A stretch of DNA of 64,000 nucleotides from an uncultured Saprospiraceae bacterium (GCA_938001865.1 CALLAW010000055.1:44043-108042); one strand, 5' to 3'; shown: positions 8,172 to 18,339, counted from the stretch's first letter. The notes: generated from the sequence alone by a model not told the origin. Numbers and translations: made by a program.

Positions 8172-9248
8172 TTATTTTTCTACTTTAGCTGTCTGAGTTA
8201 AGAAAGAGTAAGGGTTCTTTTCATCCAAGCTGGTATTTTCTAATTTCACATATCTCCCTAAATGCATACTCTTGGCATACTTGAGGAGGATATCAGATAC
8301 TACGAGATCTTGGAGTGCTAGACCAGTAGAGTCAAATACAGTAAAGTTATCTCTTAGATGTGAGAGCTCATTTGCTTTTTTGAGGCAATCTGTGAGATCT
8401 TCTCCGATATATTCATCACTGAGCTGTTGGCATTCACCTTCTATTTTGGCTTGAGTGATCCAATCTGGACAGACATAGCTTTGCTTCAGATGAGAGAGAG
8501 GTACTTCAAACTTACCTGGAAAATCTGAGCCTATTGCATTGATATGTAACCACTCTCTAGGTACGAGATTGTCATAGAGTGGTCCTTCGCCGATACCGAT
8601 TGATGTGGCTGTACTGACGATATCAGACTCTCTAATGATTGTGTCAATATCTGAGCTGATGAATTGGCAATTTAGGTTCAACATTTGACAGCGATCAACG
8701 AATGACTCTTCTGTCTGCGGATCACTATCACAGTAGTAGACCTTACTGATATCATATACTCTTGAGATTGCATGGAGTTGTGTGATAGCTTGAGCTCCGC
8801 ATCCGATCAGACCGAGACTCTCACTCTTAGCATACCCGAAGAGCTTACTCGCTACGGCTGCGATTGCACCTGTCCTCAGAGATGTAGGGAGTACTCCATC
8901 TAGTAATGCCTTGAGATGACCTGTCCGTGTATCATATCTTGATACTGATGAGATGATCGTTGGGAGGCTATACTGATCTGGATTACGTGGATGATATCCT
9001 ACGATCTTGATGAGGATTTCATCCTTGCTGATACTCCGTATGGGCATCCACTCCACTAATCCTTCTGATGGTTTCGAGTAGTTGAATCCAGACCGGACTG
9101 GCATGATACTCTCTTGATTGTCATAGTTGATGAGGGCATCGTAGGTACCTTCAATGAGCTCATCCATGATATTGTCTAGACCCACAGATCTTACAATAGA
9201 CTGTATGTCTTCGCCTGTTATGAGTAGGGTCTCTAAGCTTTCTTTCAT
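8172..9248 (-). CDS. Ornithine cyclodeaminase / mu-crystallin family NAD-dependent enzyme
   Basis: The frame extends to a TTG further upstream, but the first ATG (MKESLETLLITGEDIQS, 358 residues) aligns with the usual start of the family, so I chose it. Family features are the SLRTGAIAAVASKLF stretch, the Rossmann loop LGLIGCGAQAITQLHAI, the INAIGSDFPGKFEVP segment holding the catalytic Asp, and DSTGLALQDLV near the end. Members include ornithine and lysine cyclodeaminases (proline, pipecolate), SbnB-like dehydrogenases that help make 2,3-diaminopropionate, and ketimine or alanine dehydrogenases. In an NRPS neighbourhood an unusual amino acid supplier is plausible. The residues I can see do not decide between these reactions. 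Confidence 0.82.
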   Translation of the reverse strand: MKESLETLLITGEDIQSIVRSVGLDNIMDELIEGTYDALINYDNQESIMPVRSGFNYSKPSEGLVEWMPIRSISKDEILIKIVGYHPRNPDQYSLPTIISSVSRYDTRTGHLKALLDGVLPTSLRTGAIAAVASKLFGYAKSESLGLIGCGAQAITQLHAISRVYDISKVYYCDSDPQTEESFVDRCQMLNLNCQFISSDIDTIIRESDIVSTATSIGIGEGPLYDNLVPREWLHINAIGSDFPGKFEVPLSHLKQSYVCPDWITQAKIEGECQQLSDEYIGEDLTDCLKKANELSHLRDNFTVFDSTGLALQDLVVSDILLKYAKSMHLGRYVKLENTSLDEKNPYSFLTQTAKVEK

Positions 9249-9278
9249 TCTTATTTTGACTTTTAATTGTCTAAGCAA

Positions 9279-9550
9279 CCAATAGTTATTCGTCGTCGAT
9301 TGACAAATCTACCAATCCTTATTATCATTATACTGTTCAAAACTGAACTAATTGACTTCACTCATTACCCGAAAGCTTTTGAATGTGGCAATATGATGAG
9401 ATATACGTAACATGAGCAGTGATTGGATTGAGATTGGCAGAGGTTAGATTGTAATTAGTGTCAGATCTGTGAGAGGGAAGTTGAAGGGGTTGTGGAGATC
9501 CGACTCTTGAGTAGGTAGGTATTGAGGTGAGAGATTGCTGCATAGAGGGC
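9279..9550. other. Intergenic stretch upstream of the cyclodeaminase-like gene
   Basis: The gap of about 370 bases between the cyclodeaminase-like gene start and the GH3 gene end holds the terminator listed next and, presumably, the promoter of the cyclodeaminase-like gene. A possible 70-codon frame on the - strand has no recognisable features and I do not call it a gene. Nothing else was seen. Confidence 0.5.
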
Positions 9551-9600
9551 AAAAAAAATGGAGATAACAAGTCTGACTTGTTATCTCCATTTTTATTATT
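9551..9600 (-). terminator. Rho-independent terminator of the GH3-GH1-symporter operon
   Basis: A 16-base perfect inverted repeat (AATGGAGATAACAAGT, loop CTG, then its complement) lies just beyond the stop of the GH3 gene. In the - strand direction it is followed by a run of eight Ts, as expected for an intrinsic terminator. The + strand side also has a short T run, so it could work in both directions. Confidence 0.85.
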
Positions 9601-9622
9601 TGGTGATTGATGTTATCTCATC

Positions 9623-11860
9623 TTACCCTCGGGTGAATGCACCATTCTGAGTATTGACTGAGTCACCACCTACCATCACTTCGAAGTCGCCATCCTCTAC
9701 GATATAGGTTCCTTGGTTGTTATAGAATCCAAGCGTAGTATCATCGAGAGTAAACTGTACTGTCTGAGTCTCACCAGCTTTGATGAAGACTTTTTCGAAT
9801 CCTTTGAGTTCTTTGATTGGTCTAGTGACACTTGCATACTTATCTCTGATGTAGAGTTGTACGACTTCATGACCGTCCCGTTTGCCACTATTGGTAACAT
9901 TGACACTGACTGTAAATGTATTGCCTTGTTGTGTGATTGAGAGACCGCTATAGTCATACTTGGTATAGCTCAGTCCATGACCAAATGGATAGAGGCCAGT
10001 ATTGGGTACATCACTATAATGCGACCAGAATACCATATCTTTTGCACCACCTCGACCTGTGCTCTTCTGATTGTAGTAGAGGGGTACTTGTCCGACCTCC
10101 CTAGGGAATGTCATTGGTAACTTGCCACTCGGGTTATGCTCACCGAAGAGTACCTCTGCGATGGCATGCCCACTCATCGCACCTAACTGCCATGTCTCTA
10201 AGATGGCAGGGATATTGGCATCTTCCCAGCTTAGGTCGAGTGGCCTACCGTTAGTCAATACGAGGACAACATTTGAATTGACTGCACAGATTTTTTTCAA
10301 CATCTTGCGTTGAAGACCTGGGAGTCTGATATCGGCTCTACTTCTTCCTTCGCCAGATTGATAACCATGCTCTCCTGCAACTACGATGACTACATCAGAT
10401 GACTTGGCGAGCTTGACTGCCTCATCTATCCCATCGGTATTATCTTCATTGATCTTGAGCTCTTGGGCAAATGCTTCTGTACCACTCCAGACCTCTACTC
10501 CTCTTTCGTATTTCATGTTGTCCCCGAGGTAAGGCTTGAGCCCTTCTAAGACAGAGACTGCTGAGTTGTCATCAGCTCCGAGTCTCCAACTACCGAGTAC
10601 TGAAGTCTTACTTGCTGCTATCTGTCCGATTACAGCGACATTTTTTGAGGTTTTACTGAGAGGAAGCACACCATCGTTCTTGAGTAGTACGATGGATTTT
10701 TTTGCCATGTCCAGTGCCCCATCTTTGACTTCTTGGCTTACTGCCATAGATTTTTCTTTTTCTTCATCGCAGTAGAGGTATGGATCATCGAAGAGTCCGA
10801 GATCATATTTTACCTTGAGTATCCTGCTGACAGCATCATCAAGTACAGATTCTTTGACTTCGCCTTCTTCCACGAGTTCTTTGAGATGATTGATATAGAC
10901 ATAAGCTTCCATATCCATATCACTCCCTGCGTTAGCACCAATCTTAGCGGCTGTCTTGTTATCCTTAGCGTAGCTGTGTGCTACCATCTCACCGATAGAT
11001 CCCCAGTCAGATACGACGAATCCGTCGAATCCCCACTGTCCTTTGAGGATATCTCTCTGTAACCATGGATCACCAGTGACTGGGATACCATTGATCTCAT
11101 TGAACCCATTCATAAATGTGGCAACACCAGCATCTACTGCTGCTTGGAATGGTGGCAGTATGACATTGTAGAGTGTAGAGAGACCCATATCTGTGGTGTT
11201 GTACTCTCGTCCTGCTTCTGCAAATCCATATGCTGCAAAGTGCTTAGCACATGCTGCTATCGTGTTGGGATCAGAGAGGTCATCCCCTTGGAATCCTTTG
11301 ACTCTAGCTGCAGCAATCTTAGTCCCGAGGTAAGTGTCTTCTCCTGCACCTTCCATGTTACGTCCCCACCTTGCATCTCTACCGATATCCACCATCGGGG
11401 CAAATGTCCAGTTGATTCCCACAGCAGCAGCTTCCATAGCTGCATACGCTGCTGCTTTTTCTATCGCTTCTAGGTCCCAGCTTGCTGATTCGGCGAGTGG
11501 TATTGGTCCAGAGATTTTGTGCCCATGGATGACATCAAATCCAAATAACATCGGGATACCAAGTCTAGAGTTCTCTACTGCTAACTGTTGGAGAGCTTTG
11601 ATTTCTTTGACAGTTTTGACATTGAGCATTGCTCCTACTTCCCCATTTTTGATCTGGTTGTATTTGTTTTTGGTGTCTTGGTTGTCTGGTACAGGTCCCG
11701 TCGCATCGAAGAATCCATTATACAAGTTCATCTGTCCGACTTTTTCTTCGAGGGTCATCTGAGAGATGAGGTTATCTACAAATGCTGACCTTTTATCCTG
11801 TGAATTACCGATGAGACTTCCTATGAGAAGGACTGTTGCAAGTAAATATTTGATTTTCAT
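9623..11860 (-). CDS. bglX: Secreted GH3 family beta-glucosidase
   Basis: This 745-residue protein has a signal peptide (MKIKYLLATVLLIGSLIGNS). It has the two-domain GH3 catalytic core followed by a fibronectin type III-like end, the BglX layout. The nucleophile is D285 in GFVVSDWG. KHFAAYG at 206-212 is the usual substrate-binding KH motif, and SGEGRSRADI probably holds the acid/base Glu. It removes beta-linked glucose from the non-reducing end of oligosaccharides, most likely in the periplasm. The gene lies 10 bases after the GH1 gene and ends the operon before a strong terminator. The neighbouring GH1 enzyme, symporter and SusCD pair indicate beta-glucan or beta-glucoside use. The exact linkage is not readable. 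Confidence 0.93.
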   Translation of the reverse strand: MKIKYLLATVLLIGSLIGNSQDKRSAFVDNLISQMTLEEKVGQMNLYNGFFDATGPVPDNQDTKNKYNQIKNGEVGAMLNVKTVKEIKALQQLAVENSRLGIPMLFGFDVIHGHKISGPIPLAESASWDLEAIEKAAAYAAMEAAAVGINWTFAPMVDIGRDARWGRNMEGAGEDTYLGTKIAAARVKGFQGDDLSDPNTIAACAKHFAAYGFAEAGREYNTTDMGLSTLYNVILPPFQAAVDAGVATFMNGFNEINGIPVTGDPWLQRDILKGQWGFDGFVVSDWGSIGEMVAHSYAKDNKTAAKIGANAGSDMDMEAYVYINHLKELVEEGEVKESVLDDAVSRILKVKYDLGLFDDPYLYCDEEKEKSMAVSQEVKDGALDMAKKSIVLLKNDGVLPLSKTSKNVAVIGQIAASKTSVLGSWRLGADDNSAVSVLEGLKPYLGDNMKYERGVEVWSGTEAFAQELKINEDNTDGIDEAVKLAKSSDVVIVVAGEHGYQSGEGRSRADIRLPGLQRKMLKKICAVNSNVVLVLTNGRPLDLSWEDANIPAILETWQLGAMSGHAIAEVLFGEHNPSGKLPMTFPREVGQVPLYYNQKSTGRGGAKDMVFWSHYSDVPNTGLYPFGHGLSYTKYDYSGLSITQQGNTFTVSVNVTNSGKRDGHEVVQLYIRDKYASVTRPIKELKGFEKVFIKAGETQTVQFTLDDTTLGFYNNQGTYIVEDGDFEVMVGGDSVNTQNGAFTRG

Positions 11861-11869
11861 TTATAAGTA

Positions 11870-13252
11870 TTATTTATTATTAACAATATATTTGGCGAAC
11901 CATTTAGCGGATTCCTTTGGGGTCCTCTTGAGTGTATGGAAGTCGACATAGTGAATACCAAATCGCTTGCTATACCCTGAGGCCCATTCGAAATTGTCCA
12001 TCAATGACCAGATGAAGTAACCTTTGAGCTTGACTCCGTTATTGATTGCTTTGTTACATTCACCTAGATAACCTTCGAAGAAGTCAATTCGTTTTGTGTC
12101 AGCAATAATACCATTTTCTACAGTATCATTATAACTACAACCGTTTTCGGTGATATAGATTTCTGGATTATCGTATCGATTCGCTATCCAATGGAGGAGT
12201 TTGCCACATCCCCAAGGGACTACTGCCCAGTTCATGGATGTTTTTTCCCATTGAGGATCTACGGAGAGTTTGACATCTTGATCCTCTGAGAGTCCACCAT
12301 TGCCGTAGACATCTCCAGCACTATCATCACCAGCATCATGGGCAGCATACATCGTGGTATAGTGGTTGAGACCAAAGAAGTCAGATGACCCAAGTACAAG
12401 GGCTCTCTGCTCATCGGTAAATGTAGGGAGTCTATCACCGAGTCTCTCTCGCATCGCTTGAGGATACTGACCGAGATAGATGGGATCTGCAAACCATCCG
12501 AGGAAAAACTCTAAGGCACGCTGTGCTGCTTCTTTGTCTAGATCGCTGTCTGTTGCAGGCTCTCTCCAATCACAGTTGTTAGTAATGCCGATCTGTCCCT
12601 TCTGCTCTGATTGGTACTTATCTCGATAGCACTTGACTGCATGTGCATGTGCTAAGATGAGATTGTGACCGACTTGATAAGGCTCGACATTAGATGTCCG
12701 ACCTGGGGCAAATACACCTTGCCCATGCCCTAGGATCGCAATGACCCATGCTTCATTAATTGTAATCCAGTTCTTGACGCGATCACCAAATCGACTGTAG
12801 CAGAGGTCTGCATAGTCTGTAAATAGTCGGATGGATTCGTCGCTTAACCACCCGTCATACTCTAGCTGTATCGCTAAGGGTAGATCCCAGTGATAGAGAG
12901 TTACCCAAGGTGTGATCCCATGCTTGATAAGTGTGTCAATGAGGCGATTATAGTAGTCTATACCTGCTTCATTGATTAGGGAGGTCGTCCCATTTGGCAT
13001 GAGCCTCGACCACGAGATCGAAAACCGATAGGCTTCGATGTTGAGTGCTTTCATCATGAGGACATCTTCTTCCATCTTATGATAGTGGTCGCAGGCATCG
13101 TTACCAGTATCGCCATTGAGGATCTTACCTGGTACCTGACAGAAGGCATCCCATATGGATGGCCCTTTGCCGTCTGCGAGATGCCCACCCTCTATCTGGT
13201 ATGCAGAGGTTGCTGCTCCCCAGAGAAAGTCTTTAGGAAATGTTGTTGTCAT
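11870..13252 (-). CDS. GH1 family beta-glucosidase (cytoplasmic)
   Basis: This 460-residue protein has the full GH1 barrel and no signal peptide. FLWGAATSAYQIEGG lies at the start, the acid/base is E167 in TINEAW, and the nucleophile is E369 in YITENG. It splits cellobiose-like disaccharides or aryl/alkyl beta-glucosides to glucose. Its start overlaps the stop of the symporter gene by four bases (ATGA), so uptake and cytoplasmic hydrolysis are coupled. Together with the exported GH3 enzyme it gives hydrolysis on both sides of the inner membrane. Beta-galactosidase or beta-fucosidase side activities are common in GH1 and cannot be excluded. Confidence 0.93.
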   Translation of the reverse strand: MTTTFPKDFLWGAATSAYQIEGGHLADGKGPSIWDAFCQVPGKILNGDTGNDACDHYHKMEEDVLMMKALNIEAYRFSISWSRLMPNGTTSLINEAGIDYYNRLIDTLIKHGITPWVTLYHWDLPLAIQLEYDGWLSDESIRLFTDYADLCYSRFGDRVKNWITINEAWVIAILGHGQGVFAPGRTSNVEPYQVGHNLILAHAHAVKCYRDKYQSEQKGQIGITNNCDWREPATDSDLDKEAAQRALEFFLGWFADPIYLGQYPQAMRERLGDRLPTFTDEQRALVLGSSDFFGLNHYTTMYAAHDAGDDSAGDVYGNGGLSEDQDVKLSVDPQWEKTSMNWAVVPWGCGKLLHWIANRYDNPEIYITENGCSYNDTVENGIIADTKRIDFFEGYLGECNKAINNGVKLKGYFIWSLMDNFEWASGYSKRFGIHYVDFHTLKRTPKESAKWFAKYIVNNK

Positions 13253-14925
13253 TGAGATGTTGAATTTAATCTTCTTGCTTGAAGCTCTTTTGTAAGTAAT
13301 GTCATTTTCTGTCTATTGAGTGGGTAGAGAAGCATCAAGATAGCAGCTATGATTGTCACTAGAGATGGGATCCAGCTCATCAGCATCTTGATTGCTGGTA
13401 GAGCCCCTTGGATGGCCTCTATACTATTGCCTTCGTAGTGATATGCTCCAAGTACAAATCCAATAATAGCACCTGCGATCCCTCCGCCAAATTTGGTAGC
13501 AAATGATCCAGCTGAGTAGATGAGACCTGTAGCTCGTCTTCCATTTTTCCACTCGGAGTAATCAGCAATATCACCCAGCATCACGAAGAATAGCGTCGGT
13601 AGTATTGCTGATCCAAACTCTGAAATAATGCCTAAGATAAAGATGGCATTGATCTGACTCGGATCACACAAAAAGATTAGTGCATTGAATAATCCAGAGA
13701 AGAGAAGTGCCGCAATGAAGAGATTCCTCTTCCCCATGATGCGACTGAGAGGTGCTGTGAGGAGTGCCCCCACTATAGATGCGACCCCCAATCCAAAGAG
13801 ATATGTAGCAGATAAGATAGCATCTCCAATGTAGTGGGTAAAGTAGATAATCAGTATCCCTTGCTTGATGGCATTATAGATGTTGAATAAGAGTCCGATG
13901 ATAAGGAGTATAACCCAAGGTCTATTCCTCAGGAGTTGCTTGAAGTCTTTTTTGAGGTCTCTATTTTGATCCTTAGGTGGTTGGATTCTTTCTTTCGTCG
14001 TAGCGAAAGTGATGAGCATCAGGATTGCAAGGAGGAGTGACATGAGATACATCGACTTACTATACCCCTGCTGCTGGTCTATGATAGTAAGATCAGAATT
14101 GTCTAGTGACTCTACACCATTTACCGCAAAAGTATAGGTCTCACCTTGGATCATCGAGAAGTTTTGCCTTTTGGCTTGACCATCTAGTGGCTGCTGAGCC
14201 TTACTATCAGCCTGATCAACCATGTAGAGTGTTGCGATCCCATCACTCGTACTGATATCTGCATGGTCGACATCCTGTGTAGCTGTTACTTGGACAGTGT
14301 GAGAGAGCTCTCCTGTCTTATTGATATTGAGTGTCGGTTGAGGATTGCCAAAGTAAGCCACTAAGAAGAGAAGAGTTACCTGTACAAGCATACCACCTGC
14401 AAATGCACCTGTCATCCTAAATGAGCCAATCTTAGTCCTCTCTTTATCATCACCTGTCATGACACCCATCAGTGCTCCATAAGGGATATTATTAGCTGTG
14501 TATATCAGAGTGAATACAAAATAGGTGATATAAGCATAGATAATCTTGCCGGTCGTGCCAAAATCTGGAGTCGTAAAGAGTAATGCAAGGATAACTCCGA
14601 GTGGGATCGCAGTCCATAATATCCATGATCTAAACTTCCCATACTTAGACTGAGTATTATCTCCGATGATACCCATAATAACATCACTGATCCCATCACT
14701 GAATCTTGCAGTCAAAAACAAGATACCAACTGTCGCTGGACTCAACCCAAAGACATCTGTATAGAAAATAAATAAAAAAGTCGCTACTCCTCTCCATGCG
14801 ATGTTCGCTGCACCATCACCAAGGGCATATCCAACTTTCTCCATAAATGGAACAGTATGATTGTTATCTAACGCTAGCTGGGTGTTGTGTTCTGGAGTGT
14901 GCATATCATCAATTAGGTTCATCAT
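13249..14925 (-). CDS. GPH-family (MelB-like) sugar:cation symporter with an extra periplasmic-side domain
   Basis: This 558-residue inner-membrane transporter has the glycoside-pentoside-hexuronide family signature. EKVGYALGDGAANIAW is near the start, then FLTARFSDGISDVIMGIIGDNT around 70-91 with the cation-site Asp, and NNIPYGALMGVMT near 145. Most family members have about 450-500 residues. Here a polar segment of about 98 residues (roughly 193-290), rich in Asp, Thr and Gln, is inserted near the middle of the protein between membrane helices. It is the first gene of the GPH-GH1-GH3 operon and overlaps the GH1 gene. It probably imports the disaccharide cut by the GH1 enzyme. Two ATGs stand at the start (MMNLIDD); either could be used. 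Confidence 0.9.
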   Translation of the reverse strand: MMNLIDDMHTPEHNTQLALDNNHTVPFMEKVGYALGDGAANIAWRGVATFLFIFYTDVFGLSPATVGILFLTARFSDGISDVIMGIIGDNTQSKYGKFRSWILWTAIPLGVILALLFTTPDFGTTGKIIYAYITYFVFTLIYTANNIPYGALMGVMTGDDKERTKIGSFRMTGAFAGGMLVQVTLLFLVAYFGNPQPTLNINKTGELSHTVQVTATQDVDHADISTSDGIATLYMVDQADSKAQQPLDGQAKRQNFSMIQGETYTFAVNGVESLDNSDLTIIDQQQGYSKSMYLMSLLLAILMLITFATTKERIQPPKDQNRDLKKDFKQLLRNRPWVILLIIGLLFNIYNAIKQGILIIYFTHYIGDAILSATYLFGLGVASIVGALLTAPLSRIMGKRNLFIAALLFSGLFNALIFLCDPSQINAIFILGIISEFGSAILPTLFFVMLGDIADYSEWKNGRRATGLIYSAGSFATKFGGGIAGAIIGFVLGAYHYEGNSIEAIQGALPAIKMLMSWIPSLVTIIAAILMLLYPLNRQKMTLLTKELQARRLNSTSQ

Positions 14926-15354
14926 GTACTAGCGTAGGTAGTGGTACGCTAGGTTGGCTAGAATTCTATCAAACTCCAACTAACACAAAGTTACAAAAGT
15001 GTAGTGTTTGGAGAATAGAGGACTCATCTGACTCCTAAAACCCAGATTAAGTAGTAGAATATTTGGCTTGAACGATATGTCAGGCATGTACTTCCCTGTA
15101 AGTGCCTATGTGCCAACAACTTGAGTAGATTTGAAATGATTCGAAACATGTCAAAATGAAAGAAAAATACTGAAAATGCAGCATGATATTGTGTCATATT
15201 GGGTAATCTACCATTGTTATTTGGTTTATTTTCCATTCTAAATCATGCTTTTGTCCTTTTACATTTGAGTTGAAATTACTATTACGTTAAATTACGGTTT
15301 ATGTATATTGTGAATTGTAATCAGAATCATCAAAGAAAATTTAAACTTTTAAAC
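14926..15354. promoter_or_regulatory. Divergent control region between the symporter operon and susCD
   Basis: About 430 bases separate the two divergent transcripts of the beta-glucoside locus, so promoters for both should lie here. On the + strand TACATTTG at 15261-15268 fits the Bacteroidota -7 element TAnnTTTG. I see no well-spaced -33 partner, so this is tentative. The AT-rich stretch just before 15355 resembles a usual leader for this phylum. No regulator gene of the locus lies next to it, and no clear operator was recognised. Confidence 0.4.
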
Positions 15355-18339
15355 ATGAAAAAACGCTTAAACTATTTGATTAATCAATGGGCAATTGTGT
15401 TCCTCTTTTGCATATTTGCAACCATTGGTTATGGCCAGAAAACAATCTCTGGAGTATTAACAGATGCGAGTGCTTCGCCACTCATCGGTGCCACTATTAT
15501 GGTCCCTGGGACATCGACCGGTACCATTACAGATGTAGACGGGAGTTTCAGTCTGACAGTTCCTGACGATGCTACAGAGCTGAAGGTCTCATACACTGGG
15601 TACGAATCAATGATGCTTGACATCACTAATCAAAGAGAATTTTCGAGTATATCCTTGAGTGAATCTTCTGCCTTACTAGATGAGGTAGTAGTAGTAGGAT
15701 ATGGTAGACAGAAGAAAAGTGTCGTCACTGGAGCCATCTCTAAGGTAGATGTACAGCAATTAGCCACTCGAGGAGTCGGAGAATTACAATCTGGGATGCA
15801 AGGTAAAGTTGCAGGTATTGATATCACGCCTACTTCTGGTGCTCCTGGATCAGGGTTCAAGGTGAAGATTAGAGGTACTGGATCTAATGGACCTACTGAG
15901 CCACTCTATGTAGTGGACGGTATGCGTACAAGAGATATTAGATTCATAGAAGGTGTCAATATCGCAAGCATAGAAGTACTGAAAGATGCAGCCTCTGCGT
16001 CAATCTATGGAGCCGAAGCTGCTAATGGGGTAATACTCATCACTACGAAGAATGGCAGTGGTAACAAAGGGATCTCTTATAATGGTAGCCAAGGTATCCA
16101 GAGCTATAGAGGAGGTATGGAATTGATGAATACGGAGCAGTTTGGGTCATACCTTACAGCGGCTGGTGTATCAGATGACATTACTGCAGGTCTTGACACC
16201 GATACGAATACAGATTGGTTGGATGAGATGTTCACAACTGCGCCGACTTCACGTCACAATATCTCGTTTTCGGGAGGTGATGATAATACATCTGTCTATA
16301 TTGGTGCTGGATACTTTGATCAAGCAGGTATCGTAGGTGGAGCAGATGTCTCCAACTTCAGAAGGTTATCAGCTAATGTCGGAGTGAACTCTAAGGTTAG
16401 TGATAGGATAGAGATAGGATTAAATGCAACCTATGCTAACGAAAATGAAATCGGTTCTGGATTTGGAGATACTGGTGTAGGTGGTCTCATCGCAGCAGGG
16501 ATCATCATGGATCCAAGTGTACCGAAAATATATACAGGAGCATTGCCTGCTCACGTTACAGGATTAGATACTGGAGGTGTCCAATTAGCATCTGATGATG
16601 ATGGTAATGTCTACGGATTATCTAATGGTGTCACTGATGGTGAAGTGATCAATCCATTCATCTATCTAGATGCAATCAATGGTGATGGACAATCAGTCAA
16701 TAGACTCTTCGGATCAGTGAATGCTAAGATCAATTTGTTAGACAATCTTGATTTTACCACTCGAATAGGAACAGACCTAGGATTCGGTACATTCCACAAT
16801 TGGTCACCGAGCTACTACGCTAATCCGACAAGGAATGCAAGTGTCGCTAGTTCTGTATTTAATAGTGTCAATTCTGTAGGAGTTCAATGGGAAAACTTCT
16901 TGACTTATGGATTAGCACTGAGCCAAAGTATAGATTTGGATCTCTTAGCAGGTACATCTGCATTTAGCTCTAACGTATCGGGTCACAATGCTAACGCTTC
17001 GGGTCTCATCAGTGAGATCCAAGAGGTGTCATACATTGATGGATCAGAGGCAGATAGCCAGATCAGAGCATTTAACTCTCGTCAGACTCTCCAATCATAC
17101 TTTGGTAGAGCTAACTTGACGATCTCTGATAAGTATCTCTTCATGGCTTCATTGAGACGTGACGGTACTTCACTCTTCCAAGAAGGGAATAGATGGAGAA
17201 CATACCCAGGAGTATCAGTTGGATGGATCCTCTCTAGAGAAGGATTCTTTGGAAGTGGAGGAGTACTCAACTTCGCTAAGCTTAGAGCATCGTGGGGTCA
17301 AGCTGGTTCACTCTCTTCAGTAAGTCCTGGAGCTGGATTAGCATCACTCAACTTTTTCAACCAGTATAGCGGTCAGATCGCGGCTGATCCGAGTTCGCTT
17401 GCTAACCCTGACTTGACTTGGGAGACAAGTGAGCAGACTAATGTTGGTTTGGATCTAGGATTCTTCAATGATAAGATCAATTTTTCAGTGGACTGGTTCA
17501 ACAAGTTGACAAGAGATCTGATCACAGGTGGATCTTCTCCTAACTTTATTGGTAACAATGCTCCTCTGATCAATGCTGGAGTGATGCAGAATAGAGGTTT
17601 GGAGTTTGAGTTGGGATATCGTAATAGTGACAATGCACTGAAGTATCAGATTGCAGCAAATGTCACAACACTCAACAATGAAGTACTCGAGTTGACAGAA
17701 GGTACGATCATCCAAGGAACTAACTCTGATGTCGGTGTAGATTGGAATCCTTCTACATTTGAAGCTGGCTTCCCAGCATGGTACTATAGAGGATACCAGA
17801 CTGATGGTCTCAATCCTGATGGCACAGCTAATATCGTAGATGTCTCAGGTGATGGAGAGATCACACCAGATGACTTTACTTATATCGGTGATCCACACGC
17901 TAACCTGATCTATGGTGCAACAGTGAGACTAGAGTACAAAGGATTTGACTTCACAGTATTCGGGCAAGGTGTAGCTGGTAATGAAATCATCATGGGTTTC
18001 AATCGGACGGATAGATTAGGTAATAAGCCTACAGTATTCCTTGAGGATGACTTCTTTGCTCCAGCAATCTCTGGTGAGGTATACTCATCTGATTTCATGG
18101 TGTTTGATGGATCATTCTTCAGATTCAAGCAGATACAATTGGGATACGACGCAGGTAATCTGATAAACAAAGTTGACAATCTCAGGTTATATGTATCATT
18201 AGAGGACTACTTTACGATCACTAAGTACCCAGGTCTAGATCCAGAGATTGGCTCTGACTTCGATGCAGCGATAGGGATAGATAGAGGTATCTACCCAGTA
18301 CCAGGCAGGATCATGGTCGGTGCATCACTAGATTTCTAA
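15355..18339 (+). CDS. SusC/RagA-type TonB-linked outer membrane transporter
   Basis: I start this at ATG 15355 (MKKRLNYLINQWAIVFLFC...) because it begins a normal signal peptide; an upstream ATG at 15301 would put 18 charged residues before it. The 994-residue protein has a carboxypeptidase-D-like N-terminal domain (QKTISGVLTDASASPLIGAT), then the DEVVVVGYGRQKKS box, the plug (LQSGMQGKVAGIDI, YVVDGMRT, IEVLKDAASASIYGAEAANG) and a beta-barrel. Such proteins take oligosaccharides across the outer membrane with a SusD lipoprotein as lid. The susD gene follows after 34 bases. The divergent operon with GH3, GH1 and symporter points to beta-gluco-oligosaccharides as cargo, by context only. Confidence 0.93.
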   Translation: MKKRLNYLINQWAIVFLFCIFATIGYGQKTISGVLTDASASPLIGATIMVPGTSTGTITDVDGSFSLTVPDDATELKVSYTGYESMMLDITNQREFSSISLSESSALLDEVVVVGYGRQKKSVVTGAISKVDVQQLATRGVGELQSGMQGKVAGIDITPTSGAPGSGFKVKIRGTGSNGPTEPLYVVDGMRTRDIRFIEGVNIASIEVLKDAASASIYGAEAANGVILITTKNGSGNKGISYNGSQGIQSYRGGMELMNTEQFGSYLTAAGVSDDITAGLDTDTNTDWLDEMFTTAPTSRHNISFSGGDDNTSVYIGAGYFDQAGIVGGADVSNFRRLSANVGVNSKVSDRIEIGLNATYANENEIGSGFGDTGVGGLIAAGIIMDPSVPKIYTGALPAHVTGLDTGGVQLASDDDGNVYGLSNGVTDGEVINPFIYLDAINGDGQSVNRLFGSVNAKINLLDNLDFTTRIGTDLGFGTFHNWSPSYYANPTRNASVASSVFNSVNSVGVQWENFLTYGLALSQSIDLDLLAGTSAFSSNVSGHNANASGLISEIQEVSYIDGSEADSQIRAFNSRQTLQSYFGRANLTISDKYLFMASLRRDGTSLFQEGNRWRTYPGVSVGWILSREGFFGSGGVLNFAKLRASWGQAGSLSSVSPGAGLASLNFFNQYSGQIAADPSSLANPDLTWETSEQTNVGLDLGFFNDKINFSVDWFNKLTRDLITGGSSPNFIGNNAPLINAGVMQNRGLEFELGYRNSDNALKYQIAANVTTLNNEVLELTEGTIIQGTNSDVGVDWNPSTFEAGFPAWYYRGYQTDGLNPDGTANIVDVSGDGEITPDDFTYIGDPHANLIYGATVRLEYKGFDFTVFGQGVAGNEIIMGFNRTDRLGNKPTVFLEDDFFAPAISGEVYSSDFMVFDGSFFRFKQIQLGYDAGNLINKVDNLRLYVSLEDYFTITKYPGLDPEIGSDFDAAIGIDRGIYPVPGRIMVGASLDF

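Noticed and set aside
9358..9570. 70-codon - strand frame between the cyclodeaminase-like and GH3 genes
   Set aside because: It runs into the terminator hairpin, shows no motif and has a low-complexity composition.
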